A stretch of 64,000 nucleotides of DNA from Enterococcus diestrammenae (GCF_009933255.1 NZ_MAEI01000005.1:54813-118812); one strand, 5' to 3'. Numbered from the stretch's first letter, positions 26,444-35,994 are shown. Notes: generated by a model from the sequence alone, not told the origin. Numbers and translations are program-made.

Positions 26444-26536
26444 GGGCAGCAACGAAATAAGCTTTAGGAGGAAATCAAGGTTTCCCCGCAAACTCAGCAT
26501 TTTACAGGGAAAACCAAAATTATCTGTTGCTGGCCC
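26444..26536 (-). promoter_or_regulatory. Structured RNA leader upstream of ygeW
   Basis: Two nested stems: GGGCAGCAAC (26444-26453) with GTTGCTGGCCC (26526-26536, one bulge), and GGTTTCCCC (26479-26487) with GGGAAAACC (26507-26515). On the minus strand the inner region also carries TTTCCTCCTAAAG, which could bind a ribosome site. There is no T run. A regulatory leader or mRNA-processing structure is likely. No known riboswitch class was matched with confidence. Confidence 0.5.
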
Positions 26537-26572
26537 ACGCCTTTACCTGCATTGAAACAAACGTTGCTCTAC

Positions 26573-27895
26573 TTATTTGGTGTTGTTGGTATAAACAGTT
26601 GGTAGGGCCGCATAGACAGCCGCACAGCGAACCAAATCTTCTTTCCAAGAGATTTCATTTGGCGCATGAGCTTGATCTTCTGCCCCAGGACCAAAACCGA
26701 TGCATGGAATTCCGTTACGACCCATGATCGAAACCCCATTAGTCGAGAAGGTCCATTTATCCAACAAAGGACGAGCTTCCCGCATTTTAATTTGCGTGTC
26801 TGGGCCTTGCCGTTTTTCACCATACAAATTGTGATGAACTTCCATCAAAGCTTTGGTTACTTCGTGATCTTCAGGAATCACCCAAGTTGGGAAGTAGCAT
26901 TCGATTGGGTAAACCAAACCAGTGTAGCTTGGGCGATCGTAATCATACATTGATACCACAACATCTTCCCCGTATTTCTTAACAGCTGGCAATTGGCGAA
27001 TTTCTTCTAAACAGCTTTCCCAAGTTTCACCAGCAGTCATCCGACGGTCTAAGGATACGGAACAACCATCCGCAACCGCACAACGAGAAGGAGAGGAGAA
27101 GTAAATTTGGGAAGTCGTTACGGTCCCGCGACCCAAGAAACGAGCTTCTTGCCAATGTTCTGGATTCCATTTTTCATGGAGCATTTTTTCGAGACCAATC
27201 ACGGCTGTCGATTCCGTACAGCCATTGTTGTTCAAGGCCCGCACATCATTTAAGATATCTGCCATTTTGTAGATGGCATTGTCGCCACGTTCTGGTGCCG
27301 AACCATGGGAAGAAACGCCTTTCACATCGACGCGAATTTCCATCCGGCCCCGTTGTCCACGATATATACCACCATCTGTTGGTTCAGTGGAAACAACAAA
27401 TTCTGGGCGAATACCATCTTCTTTGATAATGTATTGCCAGCAAAGACCATCACAATCTTCTTCTTGAACGGTTGCGGTTACTAAAACAGTGTATTCATCA
27501 TTTAGTAAACCTAAGTCTTTCATAATTTTGGCACCATAGACGGCAGAGACAATCCCACCTTCTTGGTCAGAAGTCCCGCGACCACCAATTTCCGTATCAT
27601 TTTCATAGCCTTCATAAGGATCAAACGTCCAGTTTTTGATTTCGCCAATGGCTACTGTATCCATATGGCCATCGAAAGCAATCAAACGTTTCCCGGTACC
27701 CATGTAGCCTAACAAGTTCCCTTGTTTGTCGATTTCAACTTTATCAAAGCCCAGTTTTTCCATTTCTTCTTTGGCCCGATTGAGTTTGTCCCCTTCCCCA
27801 GATGATTCACCAGGAATACGAACCAAATCTCTTAAGAATTTAGCCATATCCTTTTCATAACCTGCTGCTGCTTTTTTGATTGCTTCAAAATCCAT
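26573..27895 (-). CDS. ygeY: YgeY family M20-like metallohydrolase
   Basis: A 440-residue member of the M20/ArgE/DapE peptidase family, of the type always found with Se-molybdenum hydroxylase and purine-degradation genes. Metal-binding motifs are [11 protein letters not shown] (His, Asp), GTSDQEGG and [10 protein letters not shown] dimerisation insert contains [18 protein letters not shown]20 enzymes split amide bonds of small N-acyl or ureido compounds, so a hydrolytic step on a ring-opened purine product is inferred. The gene starts two bases after the ygeX stop, with the ribosome site (GGGGGAAG) overlapping that stop. The two are thus translationally coupled. Confidence 0.94.
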   Translation of the reverse strand: MDFEAIKKAAAGYEKDMAKFLRDLVRIPGESSGEGDKLNRAKEEMEKLGFDKVEIDKQGNLLGYMGTGKRLIAFDGHMDTVAIGEIKNWTFDPYEGYENDTEIGGRGTSDQEGGIVSAVYGAKIMKDLGLLNDEYTVLVTATVQEEDCDGLCWQYIIKEDGIRPEFVVSTEPTDGGIYRGQRGRMEIRVDVKGVSSHGSAPERGDNAIYKMADILNDVRALNNNGCTESTAVIGLEKMLHEKWNPEHWQEARFLGRGTVTTSQIYFSSPSRCAVADGCSVSLDRRMTAGETWESCLEEIRQLPAVKKYGEDVVVSMYDYDRPSYTGLVYPIECYFPTWVIPEDHEVTKALMEVHHNLYGEKRQGPDTQIKMREARPLLDKWTFSTNGVSIMGRNGIPCIGFGPGAEDQAHAPNEISWKEDLVRCAAVYAALPTVYTNNTK

Positions 27896-27897
27896 TT

Positions 27898-29094
27898 TTA
27901 TTCTTCCCCCCACACAATGTGTTTATAATTTTCAGGATCGGTGTCTCCTTCTGTCGAGAACATCAAAACCTCTGAATCCTCATTTAAGCCTAAGAAATTT
28001 TTCAAATCACGGTATGCTTCATCTTGCATCAAGGTGGCTACCAATCCCATACCTACTGCACCAGACTCACCGGAAATCACTTGTGGATCGCCCTTTAAAG
28101 GTGCTGCTAACATACGCATCCCTTTGGCAGCTACCCAGTCCGGACAAGAAACGAACGCATCCACATGGTTTTCCAAAATATCAAAGGAAATCGTATTTGG
28201 TTCCCCACAAGCTAAACCTGCCATGATGGTTTGTAAATCGCCTTCCACAAAACGAATCTTGCCATCTTTACCCAATGCTGATTGATACAAACAATCCGCA
28301 GCTTGAGCTTCCATCACGATCATTTTTGGTGGATTGTCCCGATAAAGGTTGGCGAAATAGCCAATAACCGCTCCCGCTAAAGAACCAACACCAGCTTGGA
28401 TGAAGATATGAGTCGGGCGTTTTTCGGCTTTGGCTAACTGTTCACCAGCTTCTGAAGCCATCGTGCCGTAGCCTTGCATAATCCAAGTTGGGATTTTTTC
28501 ATACCCTTCCCAGGCGGTATCTTGAACCATCACCCCGTATTCCGTTTCTTCGGCCATTTGATTGGCCATTCGTACACATTCGTCATAGTTGACGTCTTCA
28601 ATCGTTACTTTGGCGCCTTCTTTAGCAATATTGTCAAAGCGGGATTTTGCTGAGCCTTTTGGCATCAAGACTACCGCTTTCTGACCTAGTTTATTAGCTG
28701 CCCAAGCGACGCCCCGACCATGATTGCCATCAGTAGCGGTAAAAAAGGTAGCTTGGCCAAACTCATCTTTCAGCTTTTGGGAGGTCAACGTATCGTAACC
28801 GAGATCTGCCACATCTTTGCCGGTTTCTTCAGCGATATAATTGGCAATCGCATACGAGCCACCCAAGACTTTAAACGCATTTAACCCGAAACGATAGGAC
28901 TCATCTTTTACGAAGAAATCCTTCACCCCAAGATAGTTAGCCATTTCTTTCAAATCAGCCAGTGGCGTTTCACTGTACTGAGGAAAACTTTGGTGAAAAC
29001 GACGAGCTTTTTTCATATTGCCTTCATCCATCAATGGCAGATACCCATCCTTGGTTTGAGGCATTTCGTTTTTCACCCATTTGATTTTATCCAA
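27898..29094 (-). CDS. ygeX: 2,3-diaminopropionate ammonia-lyase
   Basis: A PLP enzyme of 398 residues (DpaL) that converts 2,3-diaminopropionate to pyruvate and two ammonia. The PLP lysine lies in [28 protein letters not shown] binds the cofactor phosphate and [15 protein letters not shown] is a further glycine-rich loop. It resembles E. coli YgeX throughout. The start is TTG with GGAGG eight bases upstream, and no ATG fits. It is followed directly by ygeY. In this operon it would supply pyruvate and ammonia from the carbon skeleton of purines. Its aminoacrylate intermediate is the natural target of the RidA encoded downstream. Confidence 0.95.
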   Translation of the reverse strand: MDKIKWVKNEMPQTKDGYLPLMDEGNMKKARRFHQSFPQYSETPLADLKEMANYLGVKDFFVKDESYRFGLNAFKVLGGSYAIANYIAEETGKDVADLGYDTLTSQKLKDEFGQATFFTATDGNHGRGVAWAANKLGQKAVVLMPKGSAKSRFDNIAKEGAKVTIEDVNYDECVRMANQMAEETEYGVMVQDTAWEGYEKIPTWIMQGYGTMASEAGEQLAKAEKRPTHIFIQAGVGSLAGAVIGYFANLYRDNPPKMIVMEAQAADCLYQSALGKDGKIRFVEGDLQTIMAGLACGEPNTISFDILENHVDAFVSCPDWVAAKGMRMLAAPLKGDPQVISGESGAVGMGLVATLMQDEAYRDLKNFLGLNEDSEVLMFSTEGDTDPENYKHIVWGEE

Positions 29095-29296
29095 CCTACA
29101 TTCCTCCTATTTTATGGTGTATTCATGGTGCTAACACCTTGTTTAAGTAGCAATCGCTATACAAAGCGAAGTACCAGTTATCAGTAACACAGCTCCAGGC
29201 CTGATAACGATGAGAGGGACTATCTCCTTTGCCCAAAAGACAAACCTGAAAAAGTGCAACTCTCTTTATAAAAACATACCGAAAAGCCAGGACAAC

Positions 29297-29348
29297 GACT
29301 TCTAAGAGCCAGGAGTTTTGATGGGAACTTCAGTTTTACTTAGAAGTC
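29297..29348. other. 10-bp inverted repeat between ygfK and ygeX
   Basis: GACTTCTAAG (29297-29306) and CTTAGAAGTC (29339-29348) are perfect inverted copies around a 32-base loop with a small AACTTCAGTT hairpin. It lies in the 287-base gap after ygfK and carries no T run on the minus strand. It could be an mRNA-processing or attenuation structure. No open frame was seen in this gap. Confidence 0.45.
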
Positions 29349-29381
29349 ACTGCCCCTAGTTTTTCGAATGTGTAACCCGAA

Positions 29382-32300
29382 TTACTCGACCATCATAAAG
29401 GCATAGTGAGTGATGACCGTCTTCATGAAATCCAGTAAACCAACAGGAACATCACTAGGATTTGCTGACAAATCCAGATTCAAGACGGCACCTTTGTAAC
29501 GCAATAACACTTGTTGGTTTGCATCAAGCATTGGATAAAAGCCTTCATTTTGACTATCATAAAATTCAGCTTCCGTATTAAATAAAGTAAATTTATCTTT
29601 GTATGGTGCGGAAGAATACGGACAGAAAGTTTCACAGTTGCCACATTCATTACACATGCGATCAATGTGCAGAATTTGCGGTTGATCATTGACTGAGATC
29701 ACAACATTAGCGCGATTTGGACAAACATCGACGCAAGATTCACAAATCGTGGAACACTCAAGACATCGTTGTCCCTGACTCATTGGGTTTTCTTCCGTCA
29801 CTAGTAACCCTCGTTTACTCCGAGGAATGCGACGATCAATGTTTTGGTTGGCTCGTTCGAAGTGCTGGTTATGCACGGTGGTGATCCCATTGACAGCTTT
29901 AGTAGCATCCGCGATTGCTTCCACGATGGTTGCCGGTCCGCGATTTGCATCCCCAATCACATAGACATCTGGCAAATTGGTCTCCAAGGTGTCATTATCT
30001 ACAATGACCCGTCCGCGATTATCCGTTTGAATCCCTAGTTGGTTAAAGAAACTATCATCGACTTTTTCACCAATAGCAGAAACAACAGTAGTCGCTGGAA
30101 TCTCCACAAATTCGCCAGTTGCAACTGGTTTTTGACGACCGGAAGCATCGCGGGCTCCCAAGGTCATTACTTCACATTTCAGTTTGCCATCAGCTAAACG
30201 AATCGGTGCCAAAAGTTCTCTAAAGGTTACGCCATCTGCTAAAGTCAAATACAATTCTTCTTCATCAGCTGGCATGTTGCGTTTATCCCGACGGTAAACC
30301 AAGGAAACATTTTTCACTCCAGGTAAATGTTTGGCTGCTCGCGCGCAGTCCATAGCGGTATTGCCCCCACCAATTACGATAATTTCTTCACCATAAGGAT
30401 TTACATGGCTATTTTGGCGGCAAGCTCGCAAAAATTCTAAAGAGTTGATAGCTTCACCCGATTCAAGCTGTAAATTGTTGTGTTTCCAAGCGCCAATCGC
30501 ATAGATGATTTTTTCATAACCAAGCTGCTTCAACTCTGACAAACTAGGTGCTGCTGCCCCACATTTGAATTCAGCCCCCATGAATTTTGCTAAATCCACA
30601 TCTCGTTGCACACTTTCCATAGCGATTCGAAACTCTGGAACGATTTGACTACACACCCCGCCGATGGTTTCATCTTTCTCAAAGACGGTCACAGGGAAAC
30701 CTTCACGAGCCAAGAGGTAACCCGCTGAAATCCCAGCCGGCCCACCACCAACAACGGCCGTTTTCGGAGCATTTGCCACCGGTTCAGGTTTTGTCATGGT
30801 AGCAAGTAACTCATCATAAGCCTGTTGCGCAGCCTCTAATTTAACCCCACGGATATCAATGGCTCCTTCATAAAATTGACGAGTACATTTTGTTTCACAT
30901 GGATGGGCACAAATCGTCCCGGTGATAAATGGCAAGGGATTTTTATCGGTAATCACCTTTAAGGCTTCCAAATGGTTTCCTTCTGCTACATAGCGCAAAT
31001 AAGCTGGGATATCTTGATTGATCGGACAGCCGCCGGTTCCCCGACATGGCGCCGTATAGCAGTTTAATAAAGGAACTTCTTCTTTGATTTTCGGAGAACC
31101 TGGTAATTTGATTGATTTTTGATAACGGGCTTGTGTTTTTGATTTTTCCACGAGGGCCGTCAGTTTCGGCAAATCCAACCGCACATGAGTAGGATAAGCC
31201 AAGGAACTAACCAAGTTGGCTATCTGCTGCATTCGTTGATAGCCCCCTGGTTTTAGCAAGGTCGTCGCTACTGTGATGGGCCAAATCCCCGCTTCAAATA
31301 AATCTTTCACATTAAAAATATCTGCCCCGCCAGAGTAGCTAATTTGCAGTTTCCCCTGGAAAGCATCCGAGAGTTTTTTAGCTACCATCACTGACAGTGG
31401 GAACAAAGAACGTCCAGACATATACATCTCTTCTGATGGCAACTCTTGTTGGGCCACATCCACTGGGAAGGTGTTGGTGATTTTCACACCAAATTGCAAC
31501 TGTTTACGATCCGCCAAGGCTTGTAGCCGTTGGAGCATTGGTACCGCATCAGCAAATTGCAAATCTTCCTTAAAATGATGATCATCAAAAGCCATATAAT
31601 CAAAACCGAGATCATCCATGGTCTTGCGCGCATACTCGTAACCTAATAAGGTAGGGTTACATTTGATAAAGGTATTTAGTCCTTTATCCTGTAACAGATG
31701 AACAGCAATCCGTTCGATTTCATCTGGTGGGCAGCCATGCAAGGTTGATAAAGTGATGGAATGAGATACTTTCGGGCTAATACTATCGATATAGGCTTCA
31801 TCCACTCGGGTGAACAAGTCCAAATGAGCTTTAGCCGCTGCTATACATTGTTGCCAGATTGCAGTTTTTGAGGCATCTTGCATACCATCGATGTAAGCTT
31901 GAATCTTCGGTGTTTGGATCCCTTTTAAATCATAACCAACACTCATGTTGAAGATAAAACCATCAGGGTCCCCAAGTTCAAACTCTTTGGCCAATAGCTT
32001 GAGAATAAACCAAGCTTTGATGTATTCTTCCATCGCTTGTGGGACACGCAATTCCGTAGACCATTCGCAGTTATAGGCTTCATCTCGTGCAGCAATACAA
32101 GGTTTTGCTACAGGTAAATCCTCCCCATCCAATACTTGTACTGTTTTTACTTCAAAAAAGCGCGAGCCAGTCAAATAAGCAGCTACAATATTTTGGGTTA
32201 ATTGAGTATGGGGGCCAGCTGCTGGACCAACTGGCGTTTCCATTTGTTCATTAAATAAGGAAATGGTTTTGCCTTTTTCTGCCTGATAAAACTTGCGAAT

Positions 32301-32387
32301 TCCAAAAATTGTATTGCTTTTTTTGTACTCAGCCATCATCCATGAAAGCAAACCTTCGATGGAAATCGGGCGCATGTTGTCACTCAT
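29382..32387 (-). CDS. ygfK: YgfK, multidomain Fe-S flavoprotein (putative selenate/purine reductase)
   Basis: About 1,001 residues. The N-terminal half (about 1-430) is a dihydroorotate/dihydropyrimidine dehydrogenase-like barrel (ETPVGPAAGPHTQL, LSTLHGCPPDEIERIAVHL). A GltD-like part follows with cysteine clusters APCRGTGGCPINQD and CAHPCETKCTRQF, an FAD site (VVGGGPAGISAGYLLAREG) and an NAD(P) site (IGGGNTAMDCARAAKH). The C-terminus has two cysteine clusters (CLECSTICESCVDVCP, CNECGNCETFCP). The family was named a putative selenate reductase subunit. Its constant place in purine-catabolism clusters favours reduction of a purine or pyrimidine-like intermediate. GAGGTG before ATG 32387 supports this start over GTG 32396. 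Confidence 0.94.
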   Translation of the reverse strand: MSDNMRPISIEGLLSWMMAEYKKSNTIFGIRKFYQAEKGKTISLFNEQMETPVGPAAGPHTQLTQNIVAAYLTGSRFFEVKTVQVLDGEDLPVAKPCIAARDEAYNCEWSTELRVPQAMEEYIKAWFILKLLAKEFELGDPDGFIFNMSVGYDLKGIQTPKIQAYIDGMQDASKTAIWQQCIAAAKAHLDLFTRVDEAYIDSISPKVSHSITLSTLHGCPPDEIERIAVHLLQDKGLNTFIKCNPTLLGYEYARKTMDDLGFDYMAFDDHHFKEDLQFADAVPMLQRLQALADRKQLQFGVKITNTFPVDVAQQELPSEEMYMSGRSLFPLSVMVAKKLSDAFQGKLQISYSGGADIFNVKDLFEAGIWPITVATTLLKPGGYQRMQQIANLVSSLAYPTHVRLDLPKLTALVEKSKTQARYQKSIKLPGSPKIKEEVPLLNCYTAPCRGTGGCPINQDIPAYLRYVAEGNHLEALKVITDKNPLPFITGTICAHPCETKCTRQFYEGAIDIRGVKLEAAQQAYDELLATMTKPEPVANAPKTAVVGGGPAGISAGYLLAREGFPVTVFEKDETIGGVCSQIVPEFRIAMESVQRDVDLAKFMGAEFKCGAAAPSLSELKQLGYEKIIYAIGAWKHNNLQLESGEAINSLEFLRACRQNSHVNPYGEEIIVIGGGNTAMDCARAAKHLPGVKNVSLVYRRDKRNMPADEEELYLTLADGVTFRELLAPIRLADGKLKCEVMTLGARDASGRQKPVATGEFVEIPATTVVSAIGEKVDDSFFNQLGIQTDNRGRVIVDNDTLETNLPDVYVIGDANRGPATIVEAIADATKAVNGITTVHNQHFERANQNIDRRIPRSKRGLLVTEENPMSQGQRCLECSTICESCVDVCPNRANVVISVNDQPQILHIDRMCNECGNCETFCPYSSAPYKDKFTLFNTEAEFYDSQNEGFYPMLDANQQVLLRYKGAVLNLDLSANPSDVPVGLLDFMKTVITHYAFMMVE

Positions 32388-32476
32388 CTCTTTCACCTCG
32401 TTAGATAATTAAACCGGCCTACTACTTTCCCCTACCGGTAATACTCTGATCTGTTAGATTTTCAGTTATTTGAAAC

Positions 32477-33811
32477 TTAGCCGTTGATGCGATTCCAAAG
32501 TTTTTGGGCTTCTTCTCTAGCGTGAGCGTAAACTTCCCCTTGGTCGACTCCCACGACTTCGCGGTTGCGCATCTTCACTTCACCATTGATGATGGTATCC
32601 CGAACATCTTTACCGTTCATACCAAATAAGATGTGACTGTTGAAATTGTTTTCTGTCATCGGTGTCGGTGCATAGTAATCCAAGACGATAACATCGGCTG
32701 CGGCTCCAGCTTCTAAAACCCCGAGCTTCGTTTTAAAGTAACGGTTGGCCATAGTAGCATTGTTCTCAAACAACATCGTCGGAATTTCGCTCCAACCTGC
32801 ATTTGGATCTGCCAAATGATGTTTATGAATGATATTGCCGACTTTGTAAGATTCGGTGATATCATTAGTGTAACCATCCGTTCCCAAACCACACAAAATA
32901 GCAAACTCATTGAACATCCGGAGCACTGGTGGACATCCCACAGCGTTCCCCATATTGGATTCTGGATTGGTGACCACCATCGTATCGGTGTCTTTAATCA
33001 GTTTCATTTCATGGGGATTGATGTAGATACAGTGACCCAGCATAGTTTTTGAACCCAAAATACCTAAATCGAATAAGCGATTAATGATTGGTTTATTGTA
33101 TTTATGCAACGAGTCTTGGACGTCTGCCAAATCTTCAGCTACGTGAATATGAAAGCCAACATTTTCTGGCGTCACTTCCCGCGCTTTGGTAATCGTTTCA
33201 TCGGATAACGTGAAAGCGGCGTGCATTCCCATCATGGCATACTGCATATCATCAGTTCGTTTGGCTACTTCTTTAATAAAACGGCTATTTTCATCAATCG
33301 CTTGTTGGGCTTGTTTTTCCCCATGGCGATCGCTGACTTCATAACACAAACAAGTTCGGACACCAAATTCATCAGCAGCTTGCGAAAGCCTATCCAAGCT
33401 ACCAGCAATTTCACCATAACTGGCTTGATGATCAAACATCGTGGTGACCCCATTTTTGATACTATCCAGATAAGCTACTCGACCACTATGATACGTGGTT
33501 TGATTATCCATCTTGCTGTCCAATTTGAACCATTGCCCTGCTAGGATATCCATGAAGTTTTTAGGATGGTACCCGTTAATACTCAAGCCTCGGGCAAAAC
33601 TAGAGTAAATGTGATTATGCATATTGATAAACCCGGGCATGATCACGCCATCGTTAGCATCAATAAACTCGGCATCAGGATATTTTTGCTGCAAGTCAGC
33701 GGTCGTCCCCACCTCTGTAACAGTCGTCCCTTCAATGGCAACGGCACCATTTTTGATGAAAGCCTTTTCCTTTTGTCGCGTGATAAGATTCCCATTTCCA
33801 ATCAACAGCAT
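32477..33811 (-). CDS. ssnA: SsnA amidohydrolase (aminohydrolase)
   Basis: A 444-residue metal-dependent amidohydrolase of the cytosine deaminase/guanine deaminase/TrzN group. The metal ligands are visible in order: MHNHIYSS (HxH), GFHIHVAED, LGHCIYI and LGTDGYTND. It belongs to the SsnA subgroup tied to Se-molybdenum hydroxylases. A deaminating role on an aminopurine-type substrate is likely but unproven. GGAGG nine bases before ATG 33811 fixes the start, and longer in-frame starts do not have one. As the first gene of the leftward cluster it has the main control region upstream, shared with the divergent regulator gene. Confidence 0.94.
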   Translation of the reverse strand: MLLIGNGNLITRQKEKAFIKNGAVAIEGTTVTEVGTTADLQQKYPDAEFIDANDGVIMPGFINMHNHIYSSFARGLSINGYHPKNFMDILAGQWFKLDSKMDNQTTYHSGRVAYLDSIKNGVTTMFDHQASYGEIAGSLDRLSQAADEFGVRTCLCYEVSDRHGEKQAQQAIDENSRFIKEVAKRTDDMQYAMMGMHAAFTLSDETITKAREVTPENVGFHIHVAEDLADVQDSLHKYNKPIINRLFDLGILGSKTMLGHCIYINPHEMKLIKDTDTMVVTNPESNMGNAVGCPPVLRMFNEFAILCGLGTDGYTNDITESYKVGNIIHKHHLADPNAGWSEIPTMLFENNATMANRYFKTKLGVLEAGAAADVIVLDYYAPTPMTENNFNSHILFGMNGKDVRDTIINGEVKMRNREVVGVDQGEVYAHAREEAQKLWNRING

Positions 33812-33886
33812 CTTTCTTTTCCTCCATTTCAAAAGTGGTATTGAACATAAGCTAAAAATTTTTTAGTTTTTTTCGCTTCAACCAGC

Positions 33887-33901
33887 TAGGAAACGCTTTC
33901 A
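33887..33901. promoter_or_regulatory. Catabolite-response element (cre-like) upstream of ssnA
   Basis: TAGGAAACGCTTTCA matches the CcpA consensus at all fixed positions but one. It lies about 75 bases upstream of the ssnA start, so repression of the purine cluster by good carbon sources is plausible. Confidence 0.5.
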
Positions 33902-33917
33902 GCTTTTGGCTATTTTT

Positions 33918-33951
33918 ACACCTATTTGTTATAATAAAAACAAAGAGGTGT
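33918..33951. promoter_or_regulatory. Inverted-repeat operator in the ssnA/regulator gap
   Basis: ACACCTATTTGTT (33918-33930) and AACAAAGAGGTGT (33939-33951) form a 13-bp dyad with one mismatch around an 8-base spacer. The TATAAT at 33930-33935, preceded at 18 bp by TTGGCT, lies inside it, so the dyad would cover a promoter core. It is a good candidate operator for the divergent YheO-type regulator. Confidence 0.5.
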
Positions 33952-34086
33952 TTCGTTGGTTACCTGAGAAAACTTGATTTACCGGTGCTGGTTGCTTCAA
34001 AAAAGTACCTGTAGCTCTTTTCACAACCCAGTATACCACCGAACCTAAAAAATAAAAAGGGGTACTAAAAAATATTTTTGTTAAAT

Positions 34087-34115
34087 TTGTAAAACGTTCT
34101 CAAAAATGTTATGAT
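34087..34115 (+). promoter_or_regulatory. Promoter of the YheO-type regulator
   Basis: TTGTAA (34087-34092), a 17-bp spacer, and TATGAT (34110-34115) lie 53 bases upstream of ATG 34169. Confidence 0.6.
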
Positions 34116-34168
34116 TATCCCTGAAATAAGTTTATGTGGCGCACTTTTCAGCCATTGGAGGACAAGTC

Positions 34169-34804
34169 ATGTTATCAGATAAAAATTTAGATTTTTTGAA
34201 ACAAGTAGGTCAAGCTATCGCGACTCAATTCGGCGAAGATTGTGAAGTTGTCATCCACAAAATCGATCCAGAAGACATGGATCACTCCATCATCTCCATC
34301 GAAAACGGTCACGTCACCGCCCGCACTATTGGCGACGGTCCTTCTCAAGTGGTACTCGATACCATGAAAAAAGACCCCGCCGAATTGCAAAACCGCTTTA
34401 ATTACCTTACTAGAACCCATGACGGTCGGGTACTAAAATCCTCAACCATTTATTTTAAAAATCAAGAGGGCCAGCTAGAAGGAATCTTCTCCATCAATTT
34501 CGATACCTCATCTTTGTACGCTGCCGAAAATGCCATCAAAAAACTGACGGTGACAGCCGAAGATGAAAAAACTACCGATCCAGATTTCATTCCAAAAGAT
34601 GTCAATGAACTGTTGGACGAATTGATCATGGAATCAGTGAAAATCGTCGGGAAACCCGTCGCTATGATGACCAAGGACGATAAGATTCGGGCCATTCAGT
34701 TTCTCAATAAAAAAGGCGCATTTCTCATTACCAAAAGTGGTGACAAGATTTCCAAGTTCTTTAACATTTCCAAGTACACCCTTTACAATTACATTGCCGA
34801 CTAA
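34169..34804 (+). CDS. YheO/DauR-type transcriptional regulator (PAS-like plus HTH)
   Basis: A 211-residue regulator. The N-terminal YheO domain (about 1-115) is visible in VGQAIATQFGEDCEVVIHKI and GQLEGIFSINFD. The C-terminal HTH_22-type domain is seen in RAIQFLNKKGAFLI and ISKFFNISKYTLYNYI. Relatives such as DauR control amino-acid or purine catabolic genes and sense a small ligand through the PAS-like domain. GGAGGACAAGTC directly before ATG 34169 defines the start, and in-frame codons from 34136 lack a ribosome site. Its divergent place next to ssnA makes it the most likely specific regulator of the purine cluster. The ligand is unknown. Confidence 0.88.
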   Translation: MLSDKNLDFLKQVGQAIATQFGEDCEVVIHKIDPEDMDHSIISIENGHVTARTIGDGPSQVVLDTMKKDPAELQNRFNYLTRTHDGRVLKSSTIYFKNQEGQLEGIFSINFDTSSLYAAENAIKKLTVTAEDEKTTDPDFIPKDVNELLDELIMESVKIVGKPVAMMTKDDKIRAIQFLNKKGAFLITKSGDKISKFFNISKYTLYNYIAD

Positions 34805-34995
34805 GTAAATTACGTAAACAAGCACAACAAACACCTCCTATACACAAGCTTTCTCAAGAAAATCATGGGGTACAACTCTCCCTCGTACGTCAGTTAAACT
34901 TGGTTTCCCACAGACTAGCTGATTTGGGACTGGATGTTTTCTCTTAGCTGAGCCCAACTGAAAACGCTCGCTGTGCAATGGTGATTGCACTCAAT

Positions 34996-35051
34996 CAAAA
35001 AAAGACCGGAAAACATTGAGGATCTCCCTCAAGCTTTCCGATCTTTTTTTG
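34996..35051. terminator. Bidirectional terminator between convergent genes
   Basis: A long stem, CAAAAAAAGACCGGAAA with TTTCCGATCTTTTTTTG plus inner TTGAG/CTCAA, lies between the regulator and the EIIB-like gene. T runs follow on both strands. Confidence 0.8.
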
Positions 35052-35058
35052 ATTTTCA

Positions 35059-35994
35059 TCATGAATCCCAACTAATCAAACCAAACAAGATTTTTTTTCG
35101 TGGCTTTAGCTTTTCTACCTCTAAGTCGGCAACTGCTATTTCCGTAGTAAACTCCGATGCAACGGCTACTGTAGTCAAAAAATTATCCAGCAATCCTAAA
35201 TCTGCTTGCCCTCTTAAGTCATAATACTCCTCATCGGCCATTTGATAGACGGGAATCTGGTATTCTTTGAGCCAGGAGGAGACCTGCTTGATTTTCCCTT
35301 TAGCAATTGGCGCAGCAATCACCCCATCAATCCGTCGAGCAATTTTTGGTAAATCGACTTTTGAAAAAGCGTCAGAAGCTCCGAAAATCAAGCGAATATC
35401 AAAATCGGCTTCAGGTTCAAAATCATAAAGAGTTTCTAGTTGATAGGCCTGTTGTAATATCCGTAAGCCCATCTGTTGCCAATGCTCCCGCAAACGCATC
35501 AAAGCGCTATTGTTGCGTTCCCCTGCTAAAACAAAGATTTCCAAGTTTTTATCCGCTGCTTTAGTAGGATCAAGGATACTGGAACGATACGCTCGTTCAT
35601 CATCTAAGGCGATCAGGTCATCTAATAACAGTCGATAGGCTTTTGCACCATCCATATAGCCAAAAACTTGAGGCGCAATCTCTCGAACAATGGTGGGATA
35701 GTTTCGTAAAAGTTGTTGCTTTTCCGGTAACAAATAACGGACTTGGGGGGCCACTAGTACGACATCGAATAATTTACCAAATTCAAACGCATTGTAACCT
35801 TTGAGGGCATCCATACTACCATAAGCAAAAACCAAATCATAGGCTTCTCCATACCCTCGCTGTTTTTTCATAATGGTTTCAAAATGGTCAAAAGCTGCTG
35901 TCAAATTGCTATCAGTGCCATTGATTTCCTTAACAATTTTTTGACAAAACATGCTAGATGTCCCTCCGCCTGCACAGCCAACAAAGATGAACAT
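35059..35994 (-). CDS. Tandem EIIB-like protein, 311 residues, function unknown
   Basis: The N-terminus, MFIFVGCAGGGTSSMFCQKI, strongly recalls the phosphocysteine loop of lactose/cellobiose-type PTS EIIB domains (Cys7 followed by a Gly/Ser-rich loop). A second, similar unit begins at about residue 172 (LEIFVLAGERNNSALMRLRE). It has no cysteine at the equivalent place, so it looks like a degenerate repeat. Lone tandem EIIB-like proteins without EIIA or EIIC are not a PTS permease part that I recognise. It follows the phosphatase gene by 15 bases with a GAGGG ribosome site, so the two form an operon. A sensory or enzymatic role is possible. No function is claimed. Confidence 0.7.
   Translation of the reverse strand: MFIFVGCAGGGTSSMFCQKIVKEINGTDSNLTAAFDHFETIMKKQRGYGEAYDLVFAYGSMDALKGYNAFEFGKLFDVVLVAPQVRYLLPEKQQLLRNYPTIVREIAPQVFGYMDGAKAYRLLLDDLIALDDERAYRSSILDPTKAADKNLEIFVLAGERNNSALMRLREHWQQMGLRILQQAYQLETLYDFEPEADFDIRLIFGASDAFSKVDLPKIARRIDGVIAAPIAKGKIKQVSSWLKEYQIPVYQMADEEYYDLRGQADLGLLDNFLTTVAVASEFTTEIAVADLEVEKLKPRKKILFGLISWDS

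Noticed and set aside
26444..26536. Molybdenum cofactor riboswitch upstream of ygeW
   Set aside because: The stems are clear, but I could not match the conserved bases of the Moco RNA with confidence. A covariance search would decide.
34960..34975. cre-like CTGAAAACGCTCGCT between convergent genes
   Set aside because: It lies between two 3' ends with no promoter nearby, so a regulatory role is unlikely.
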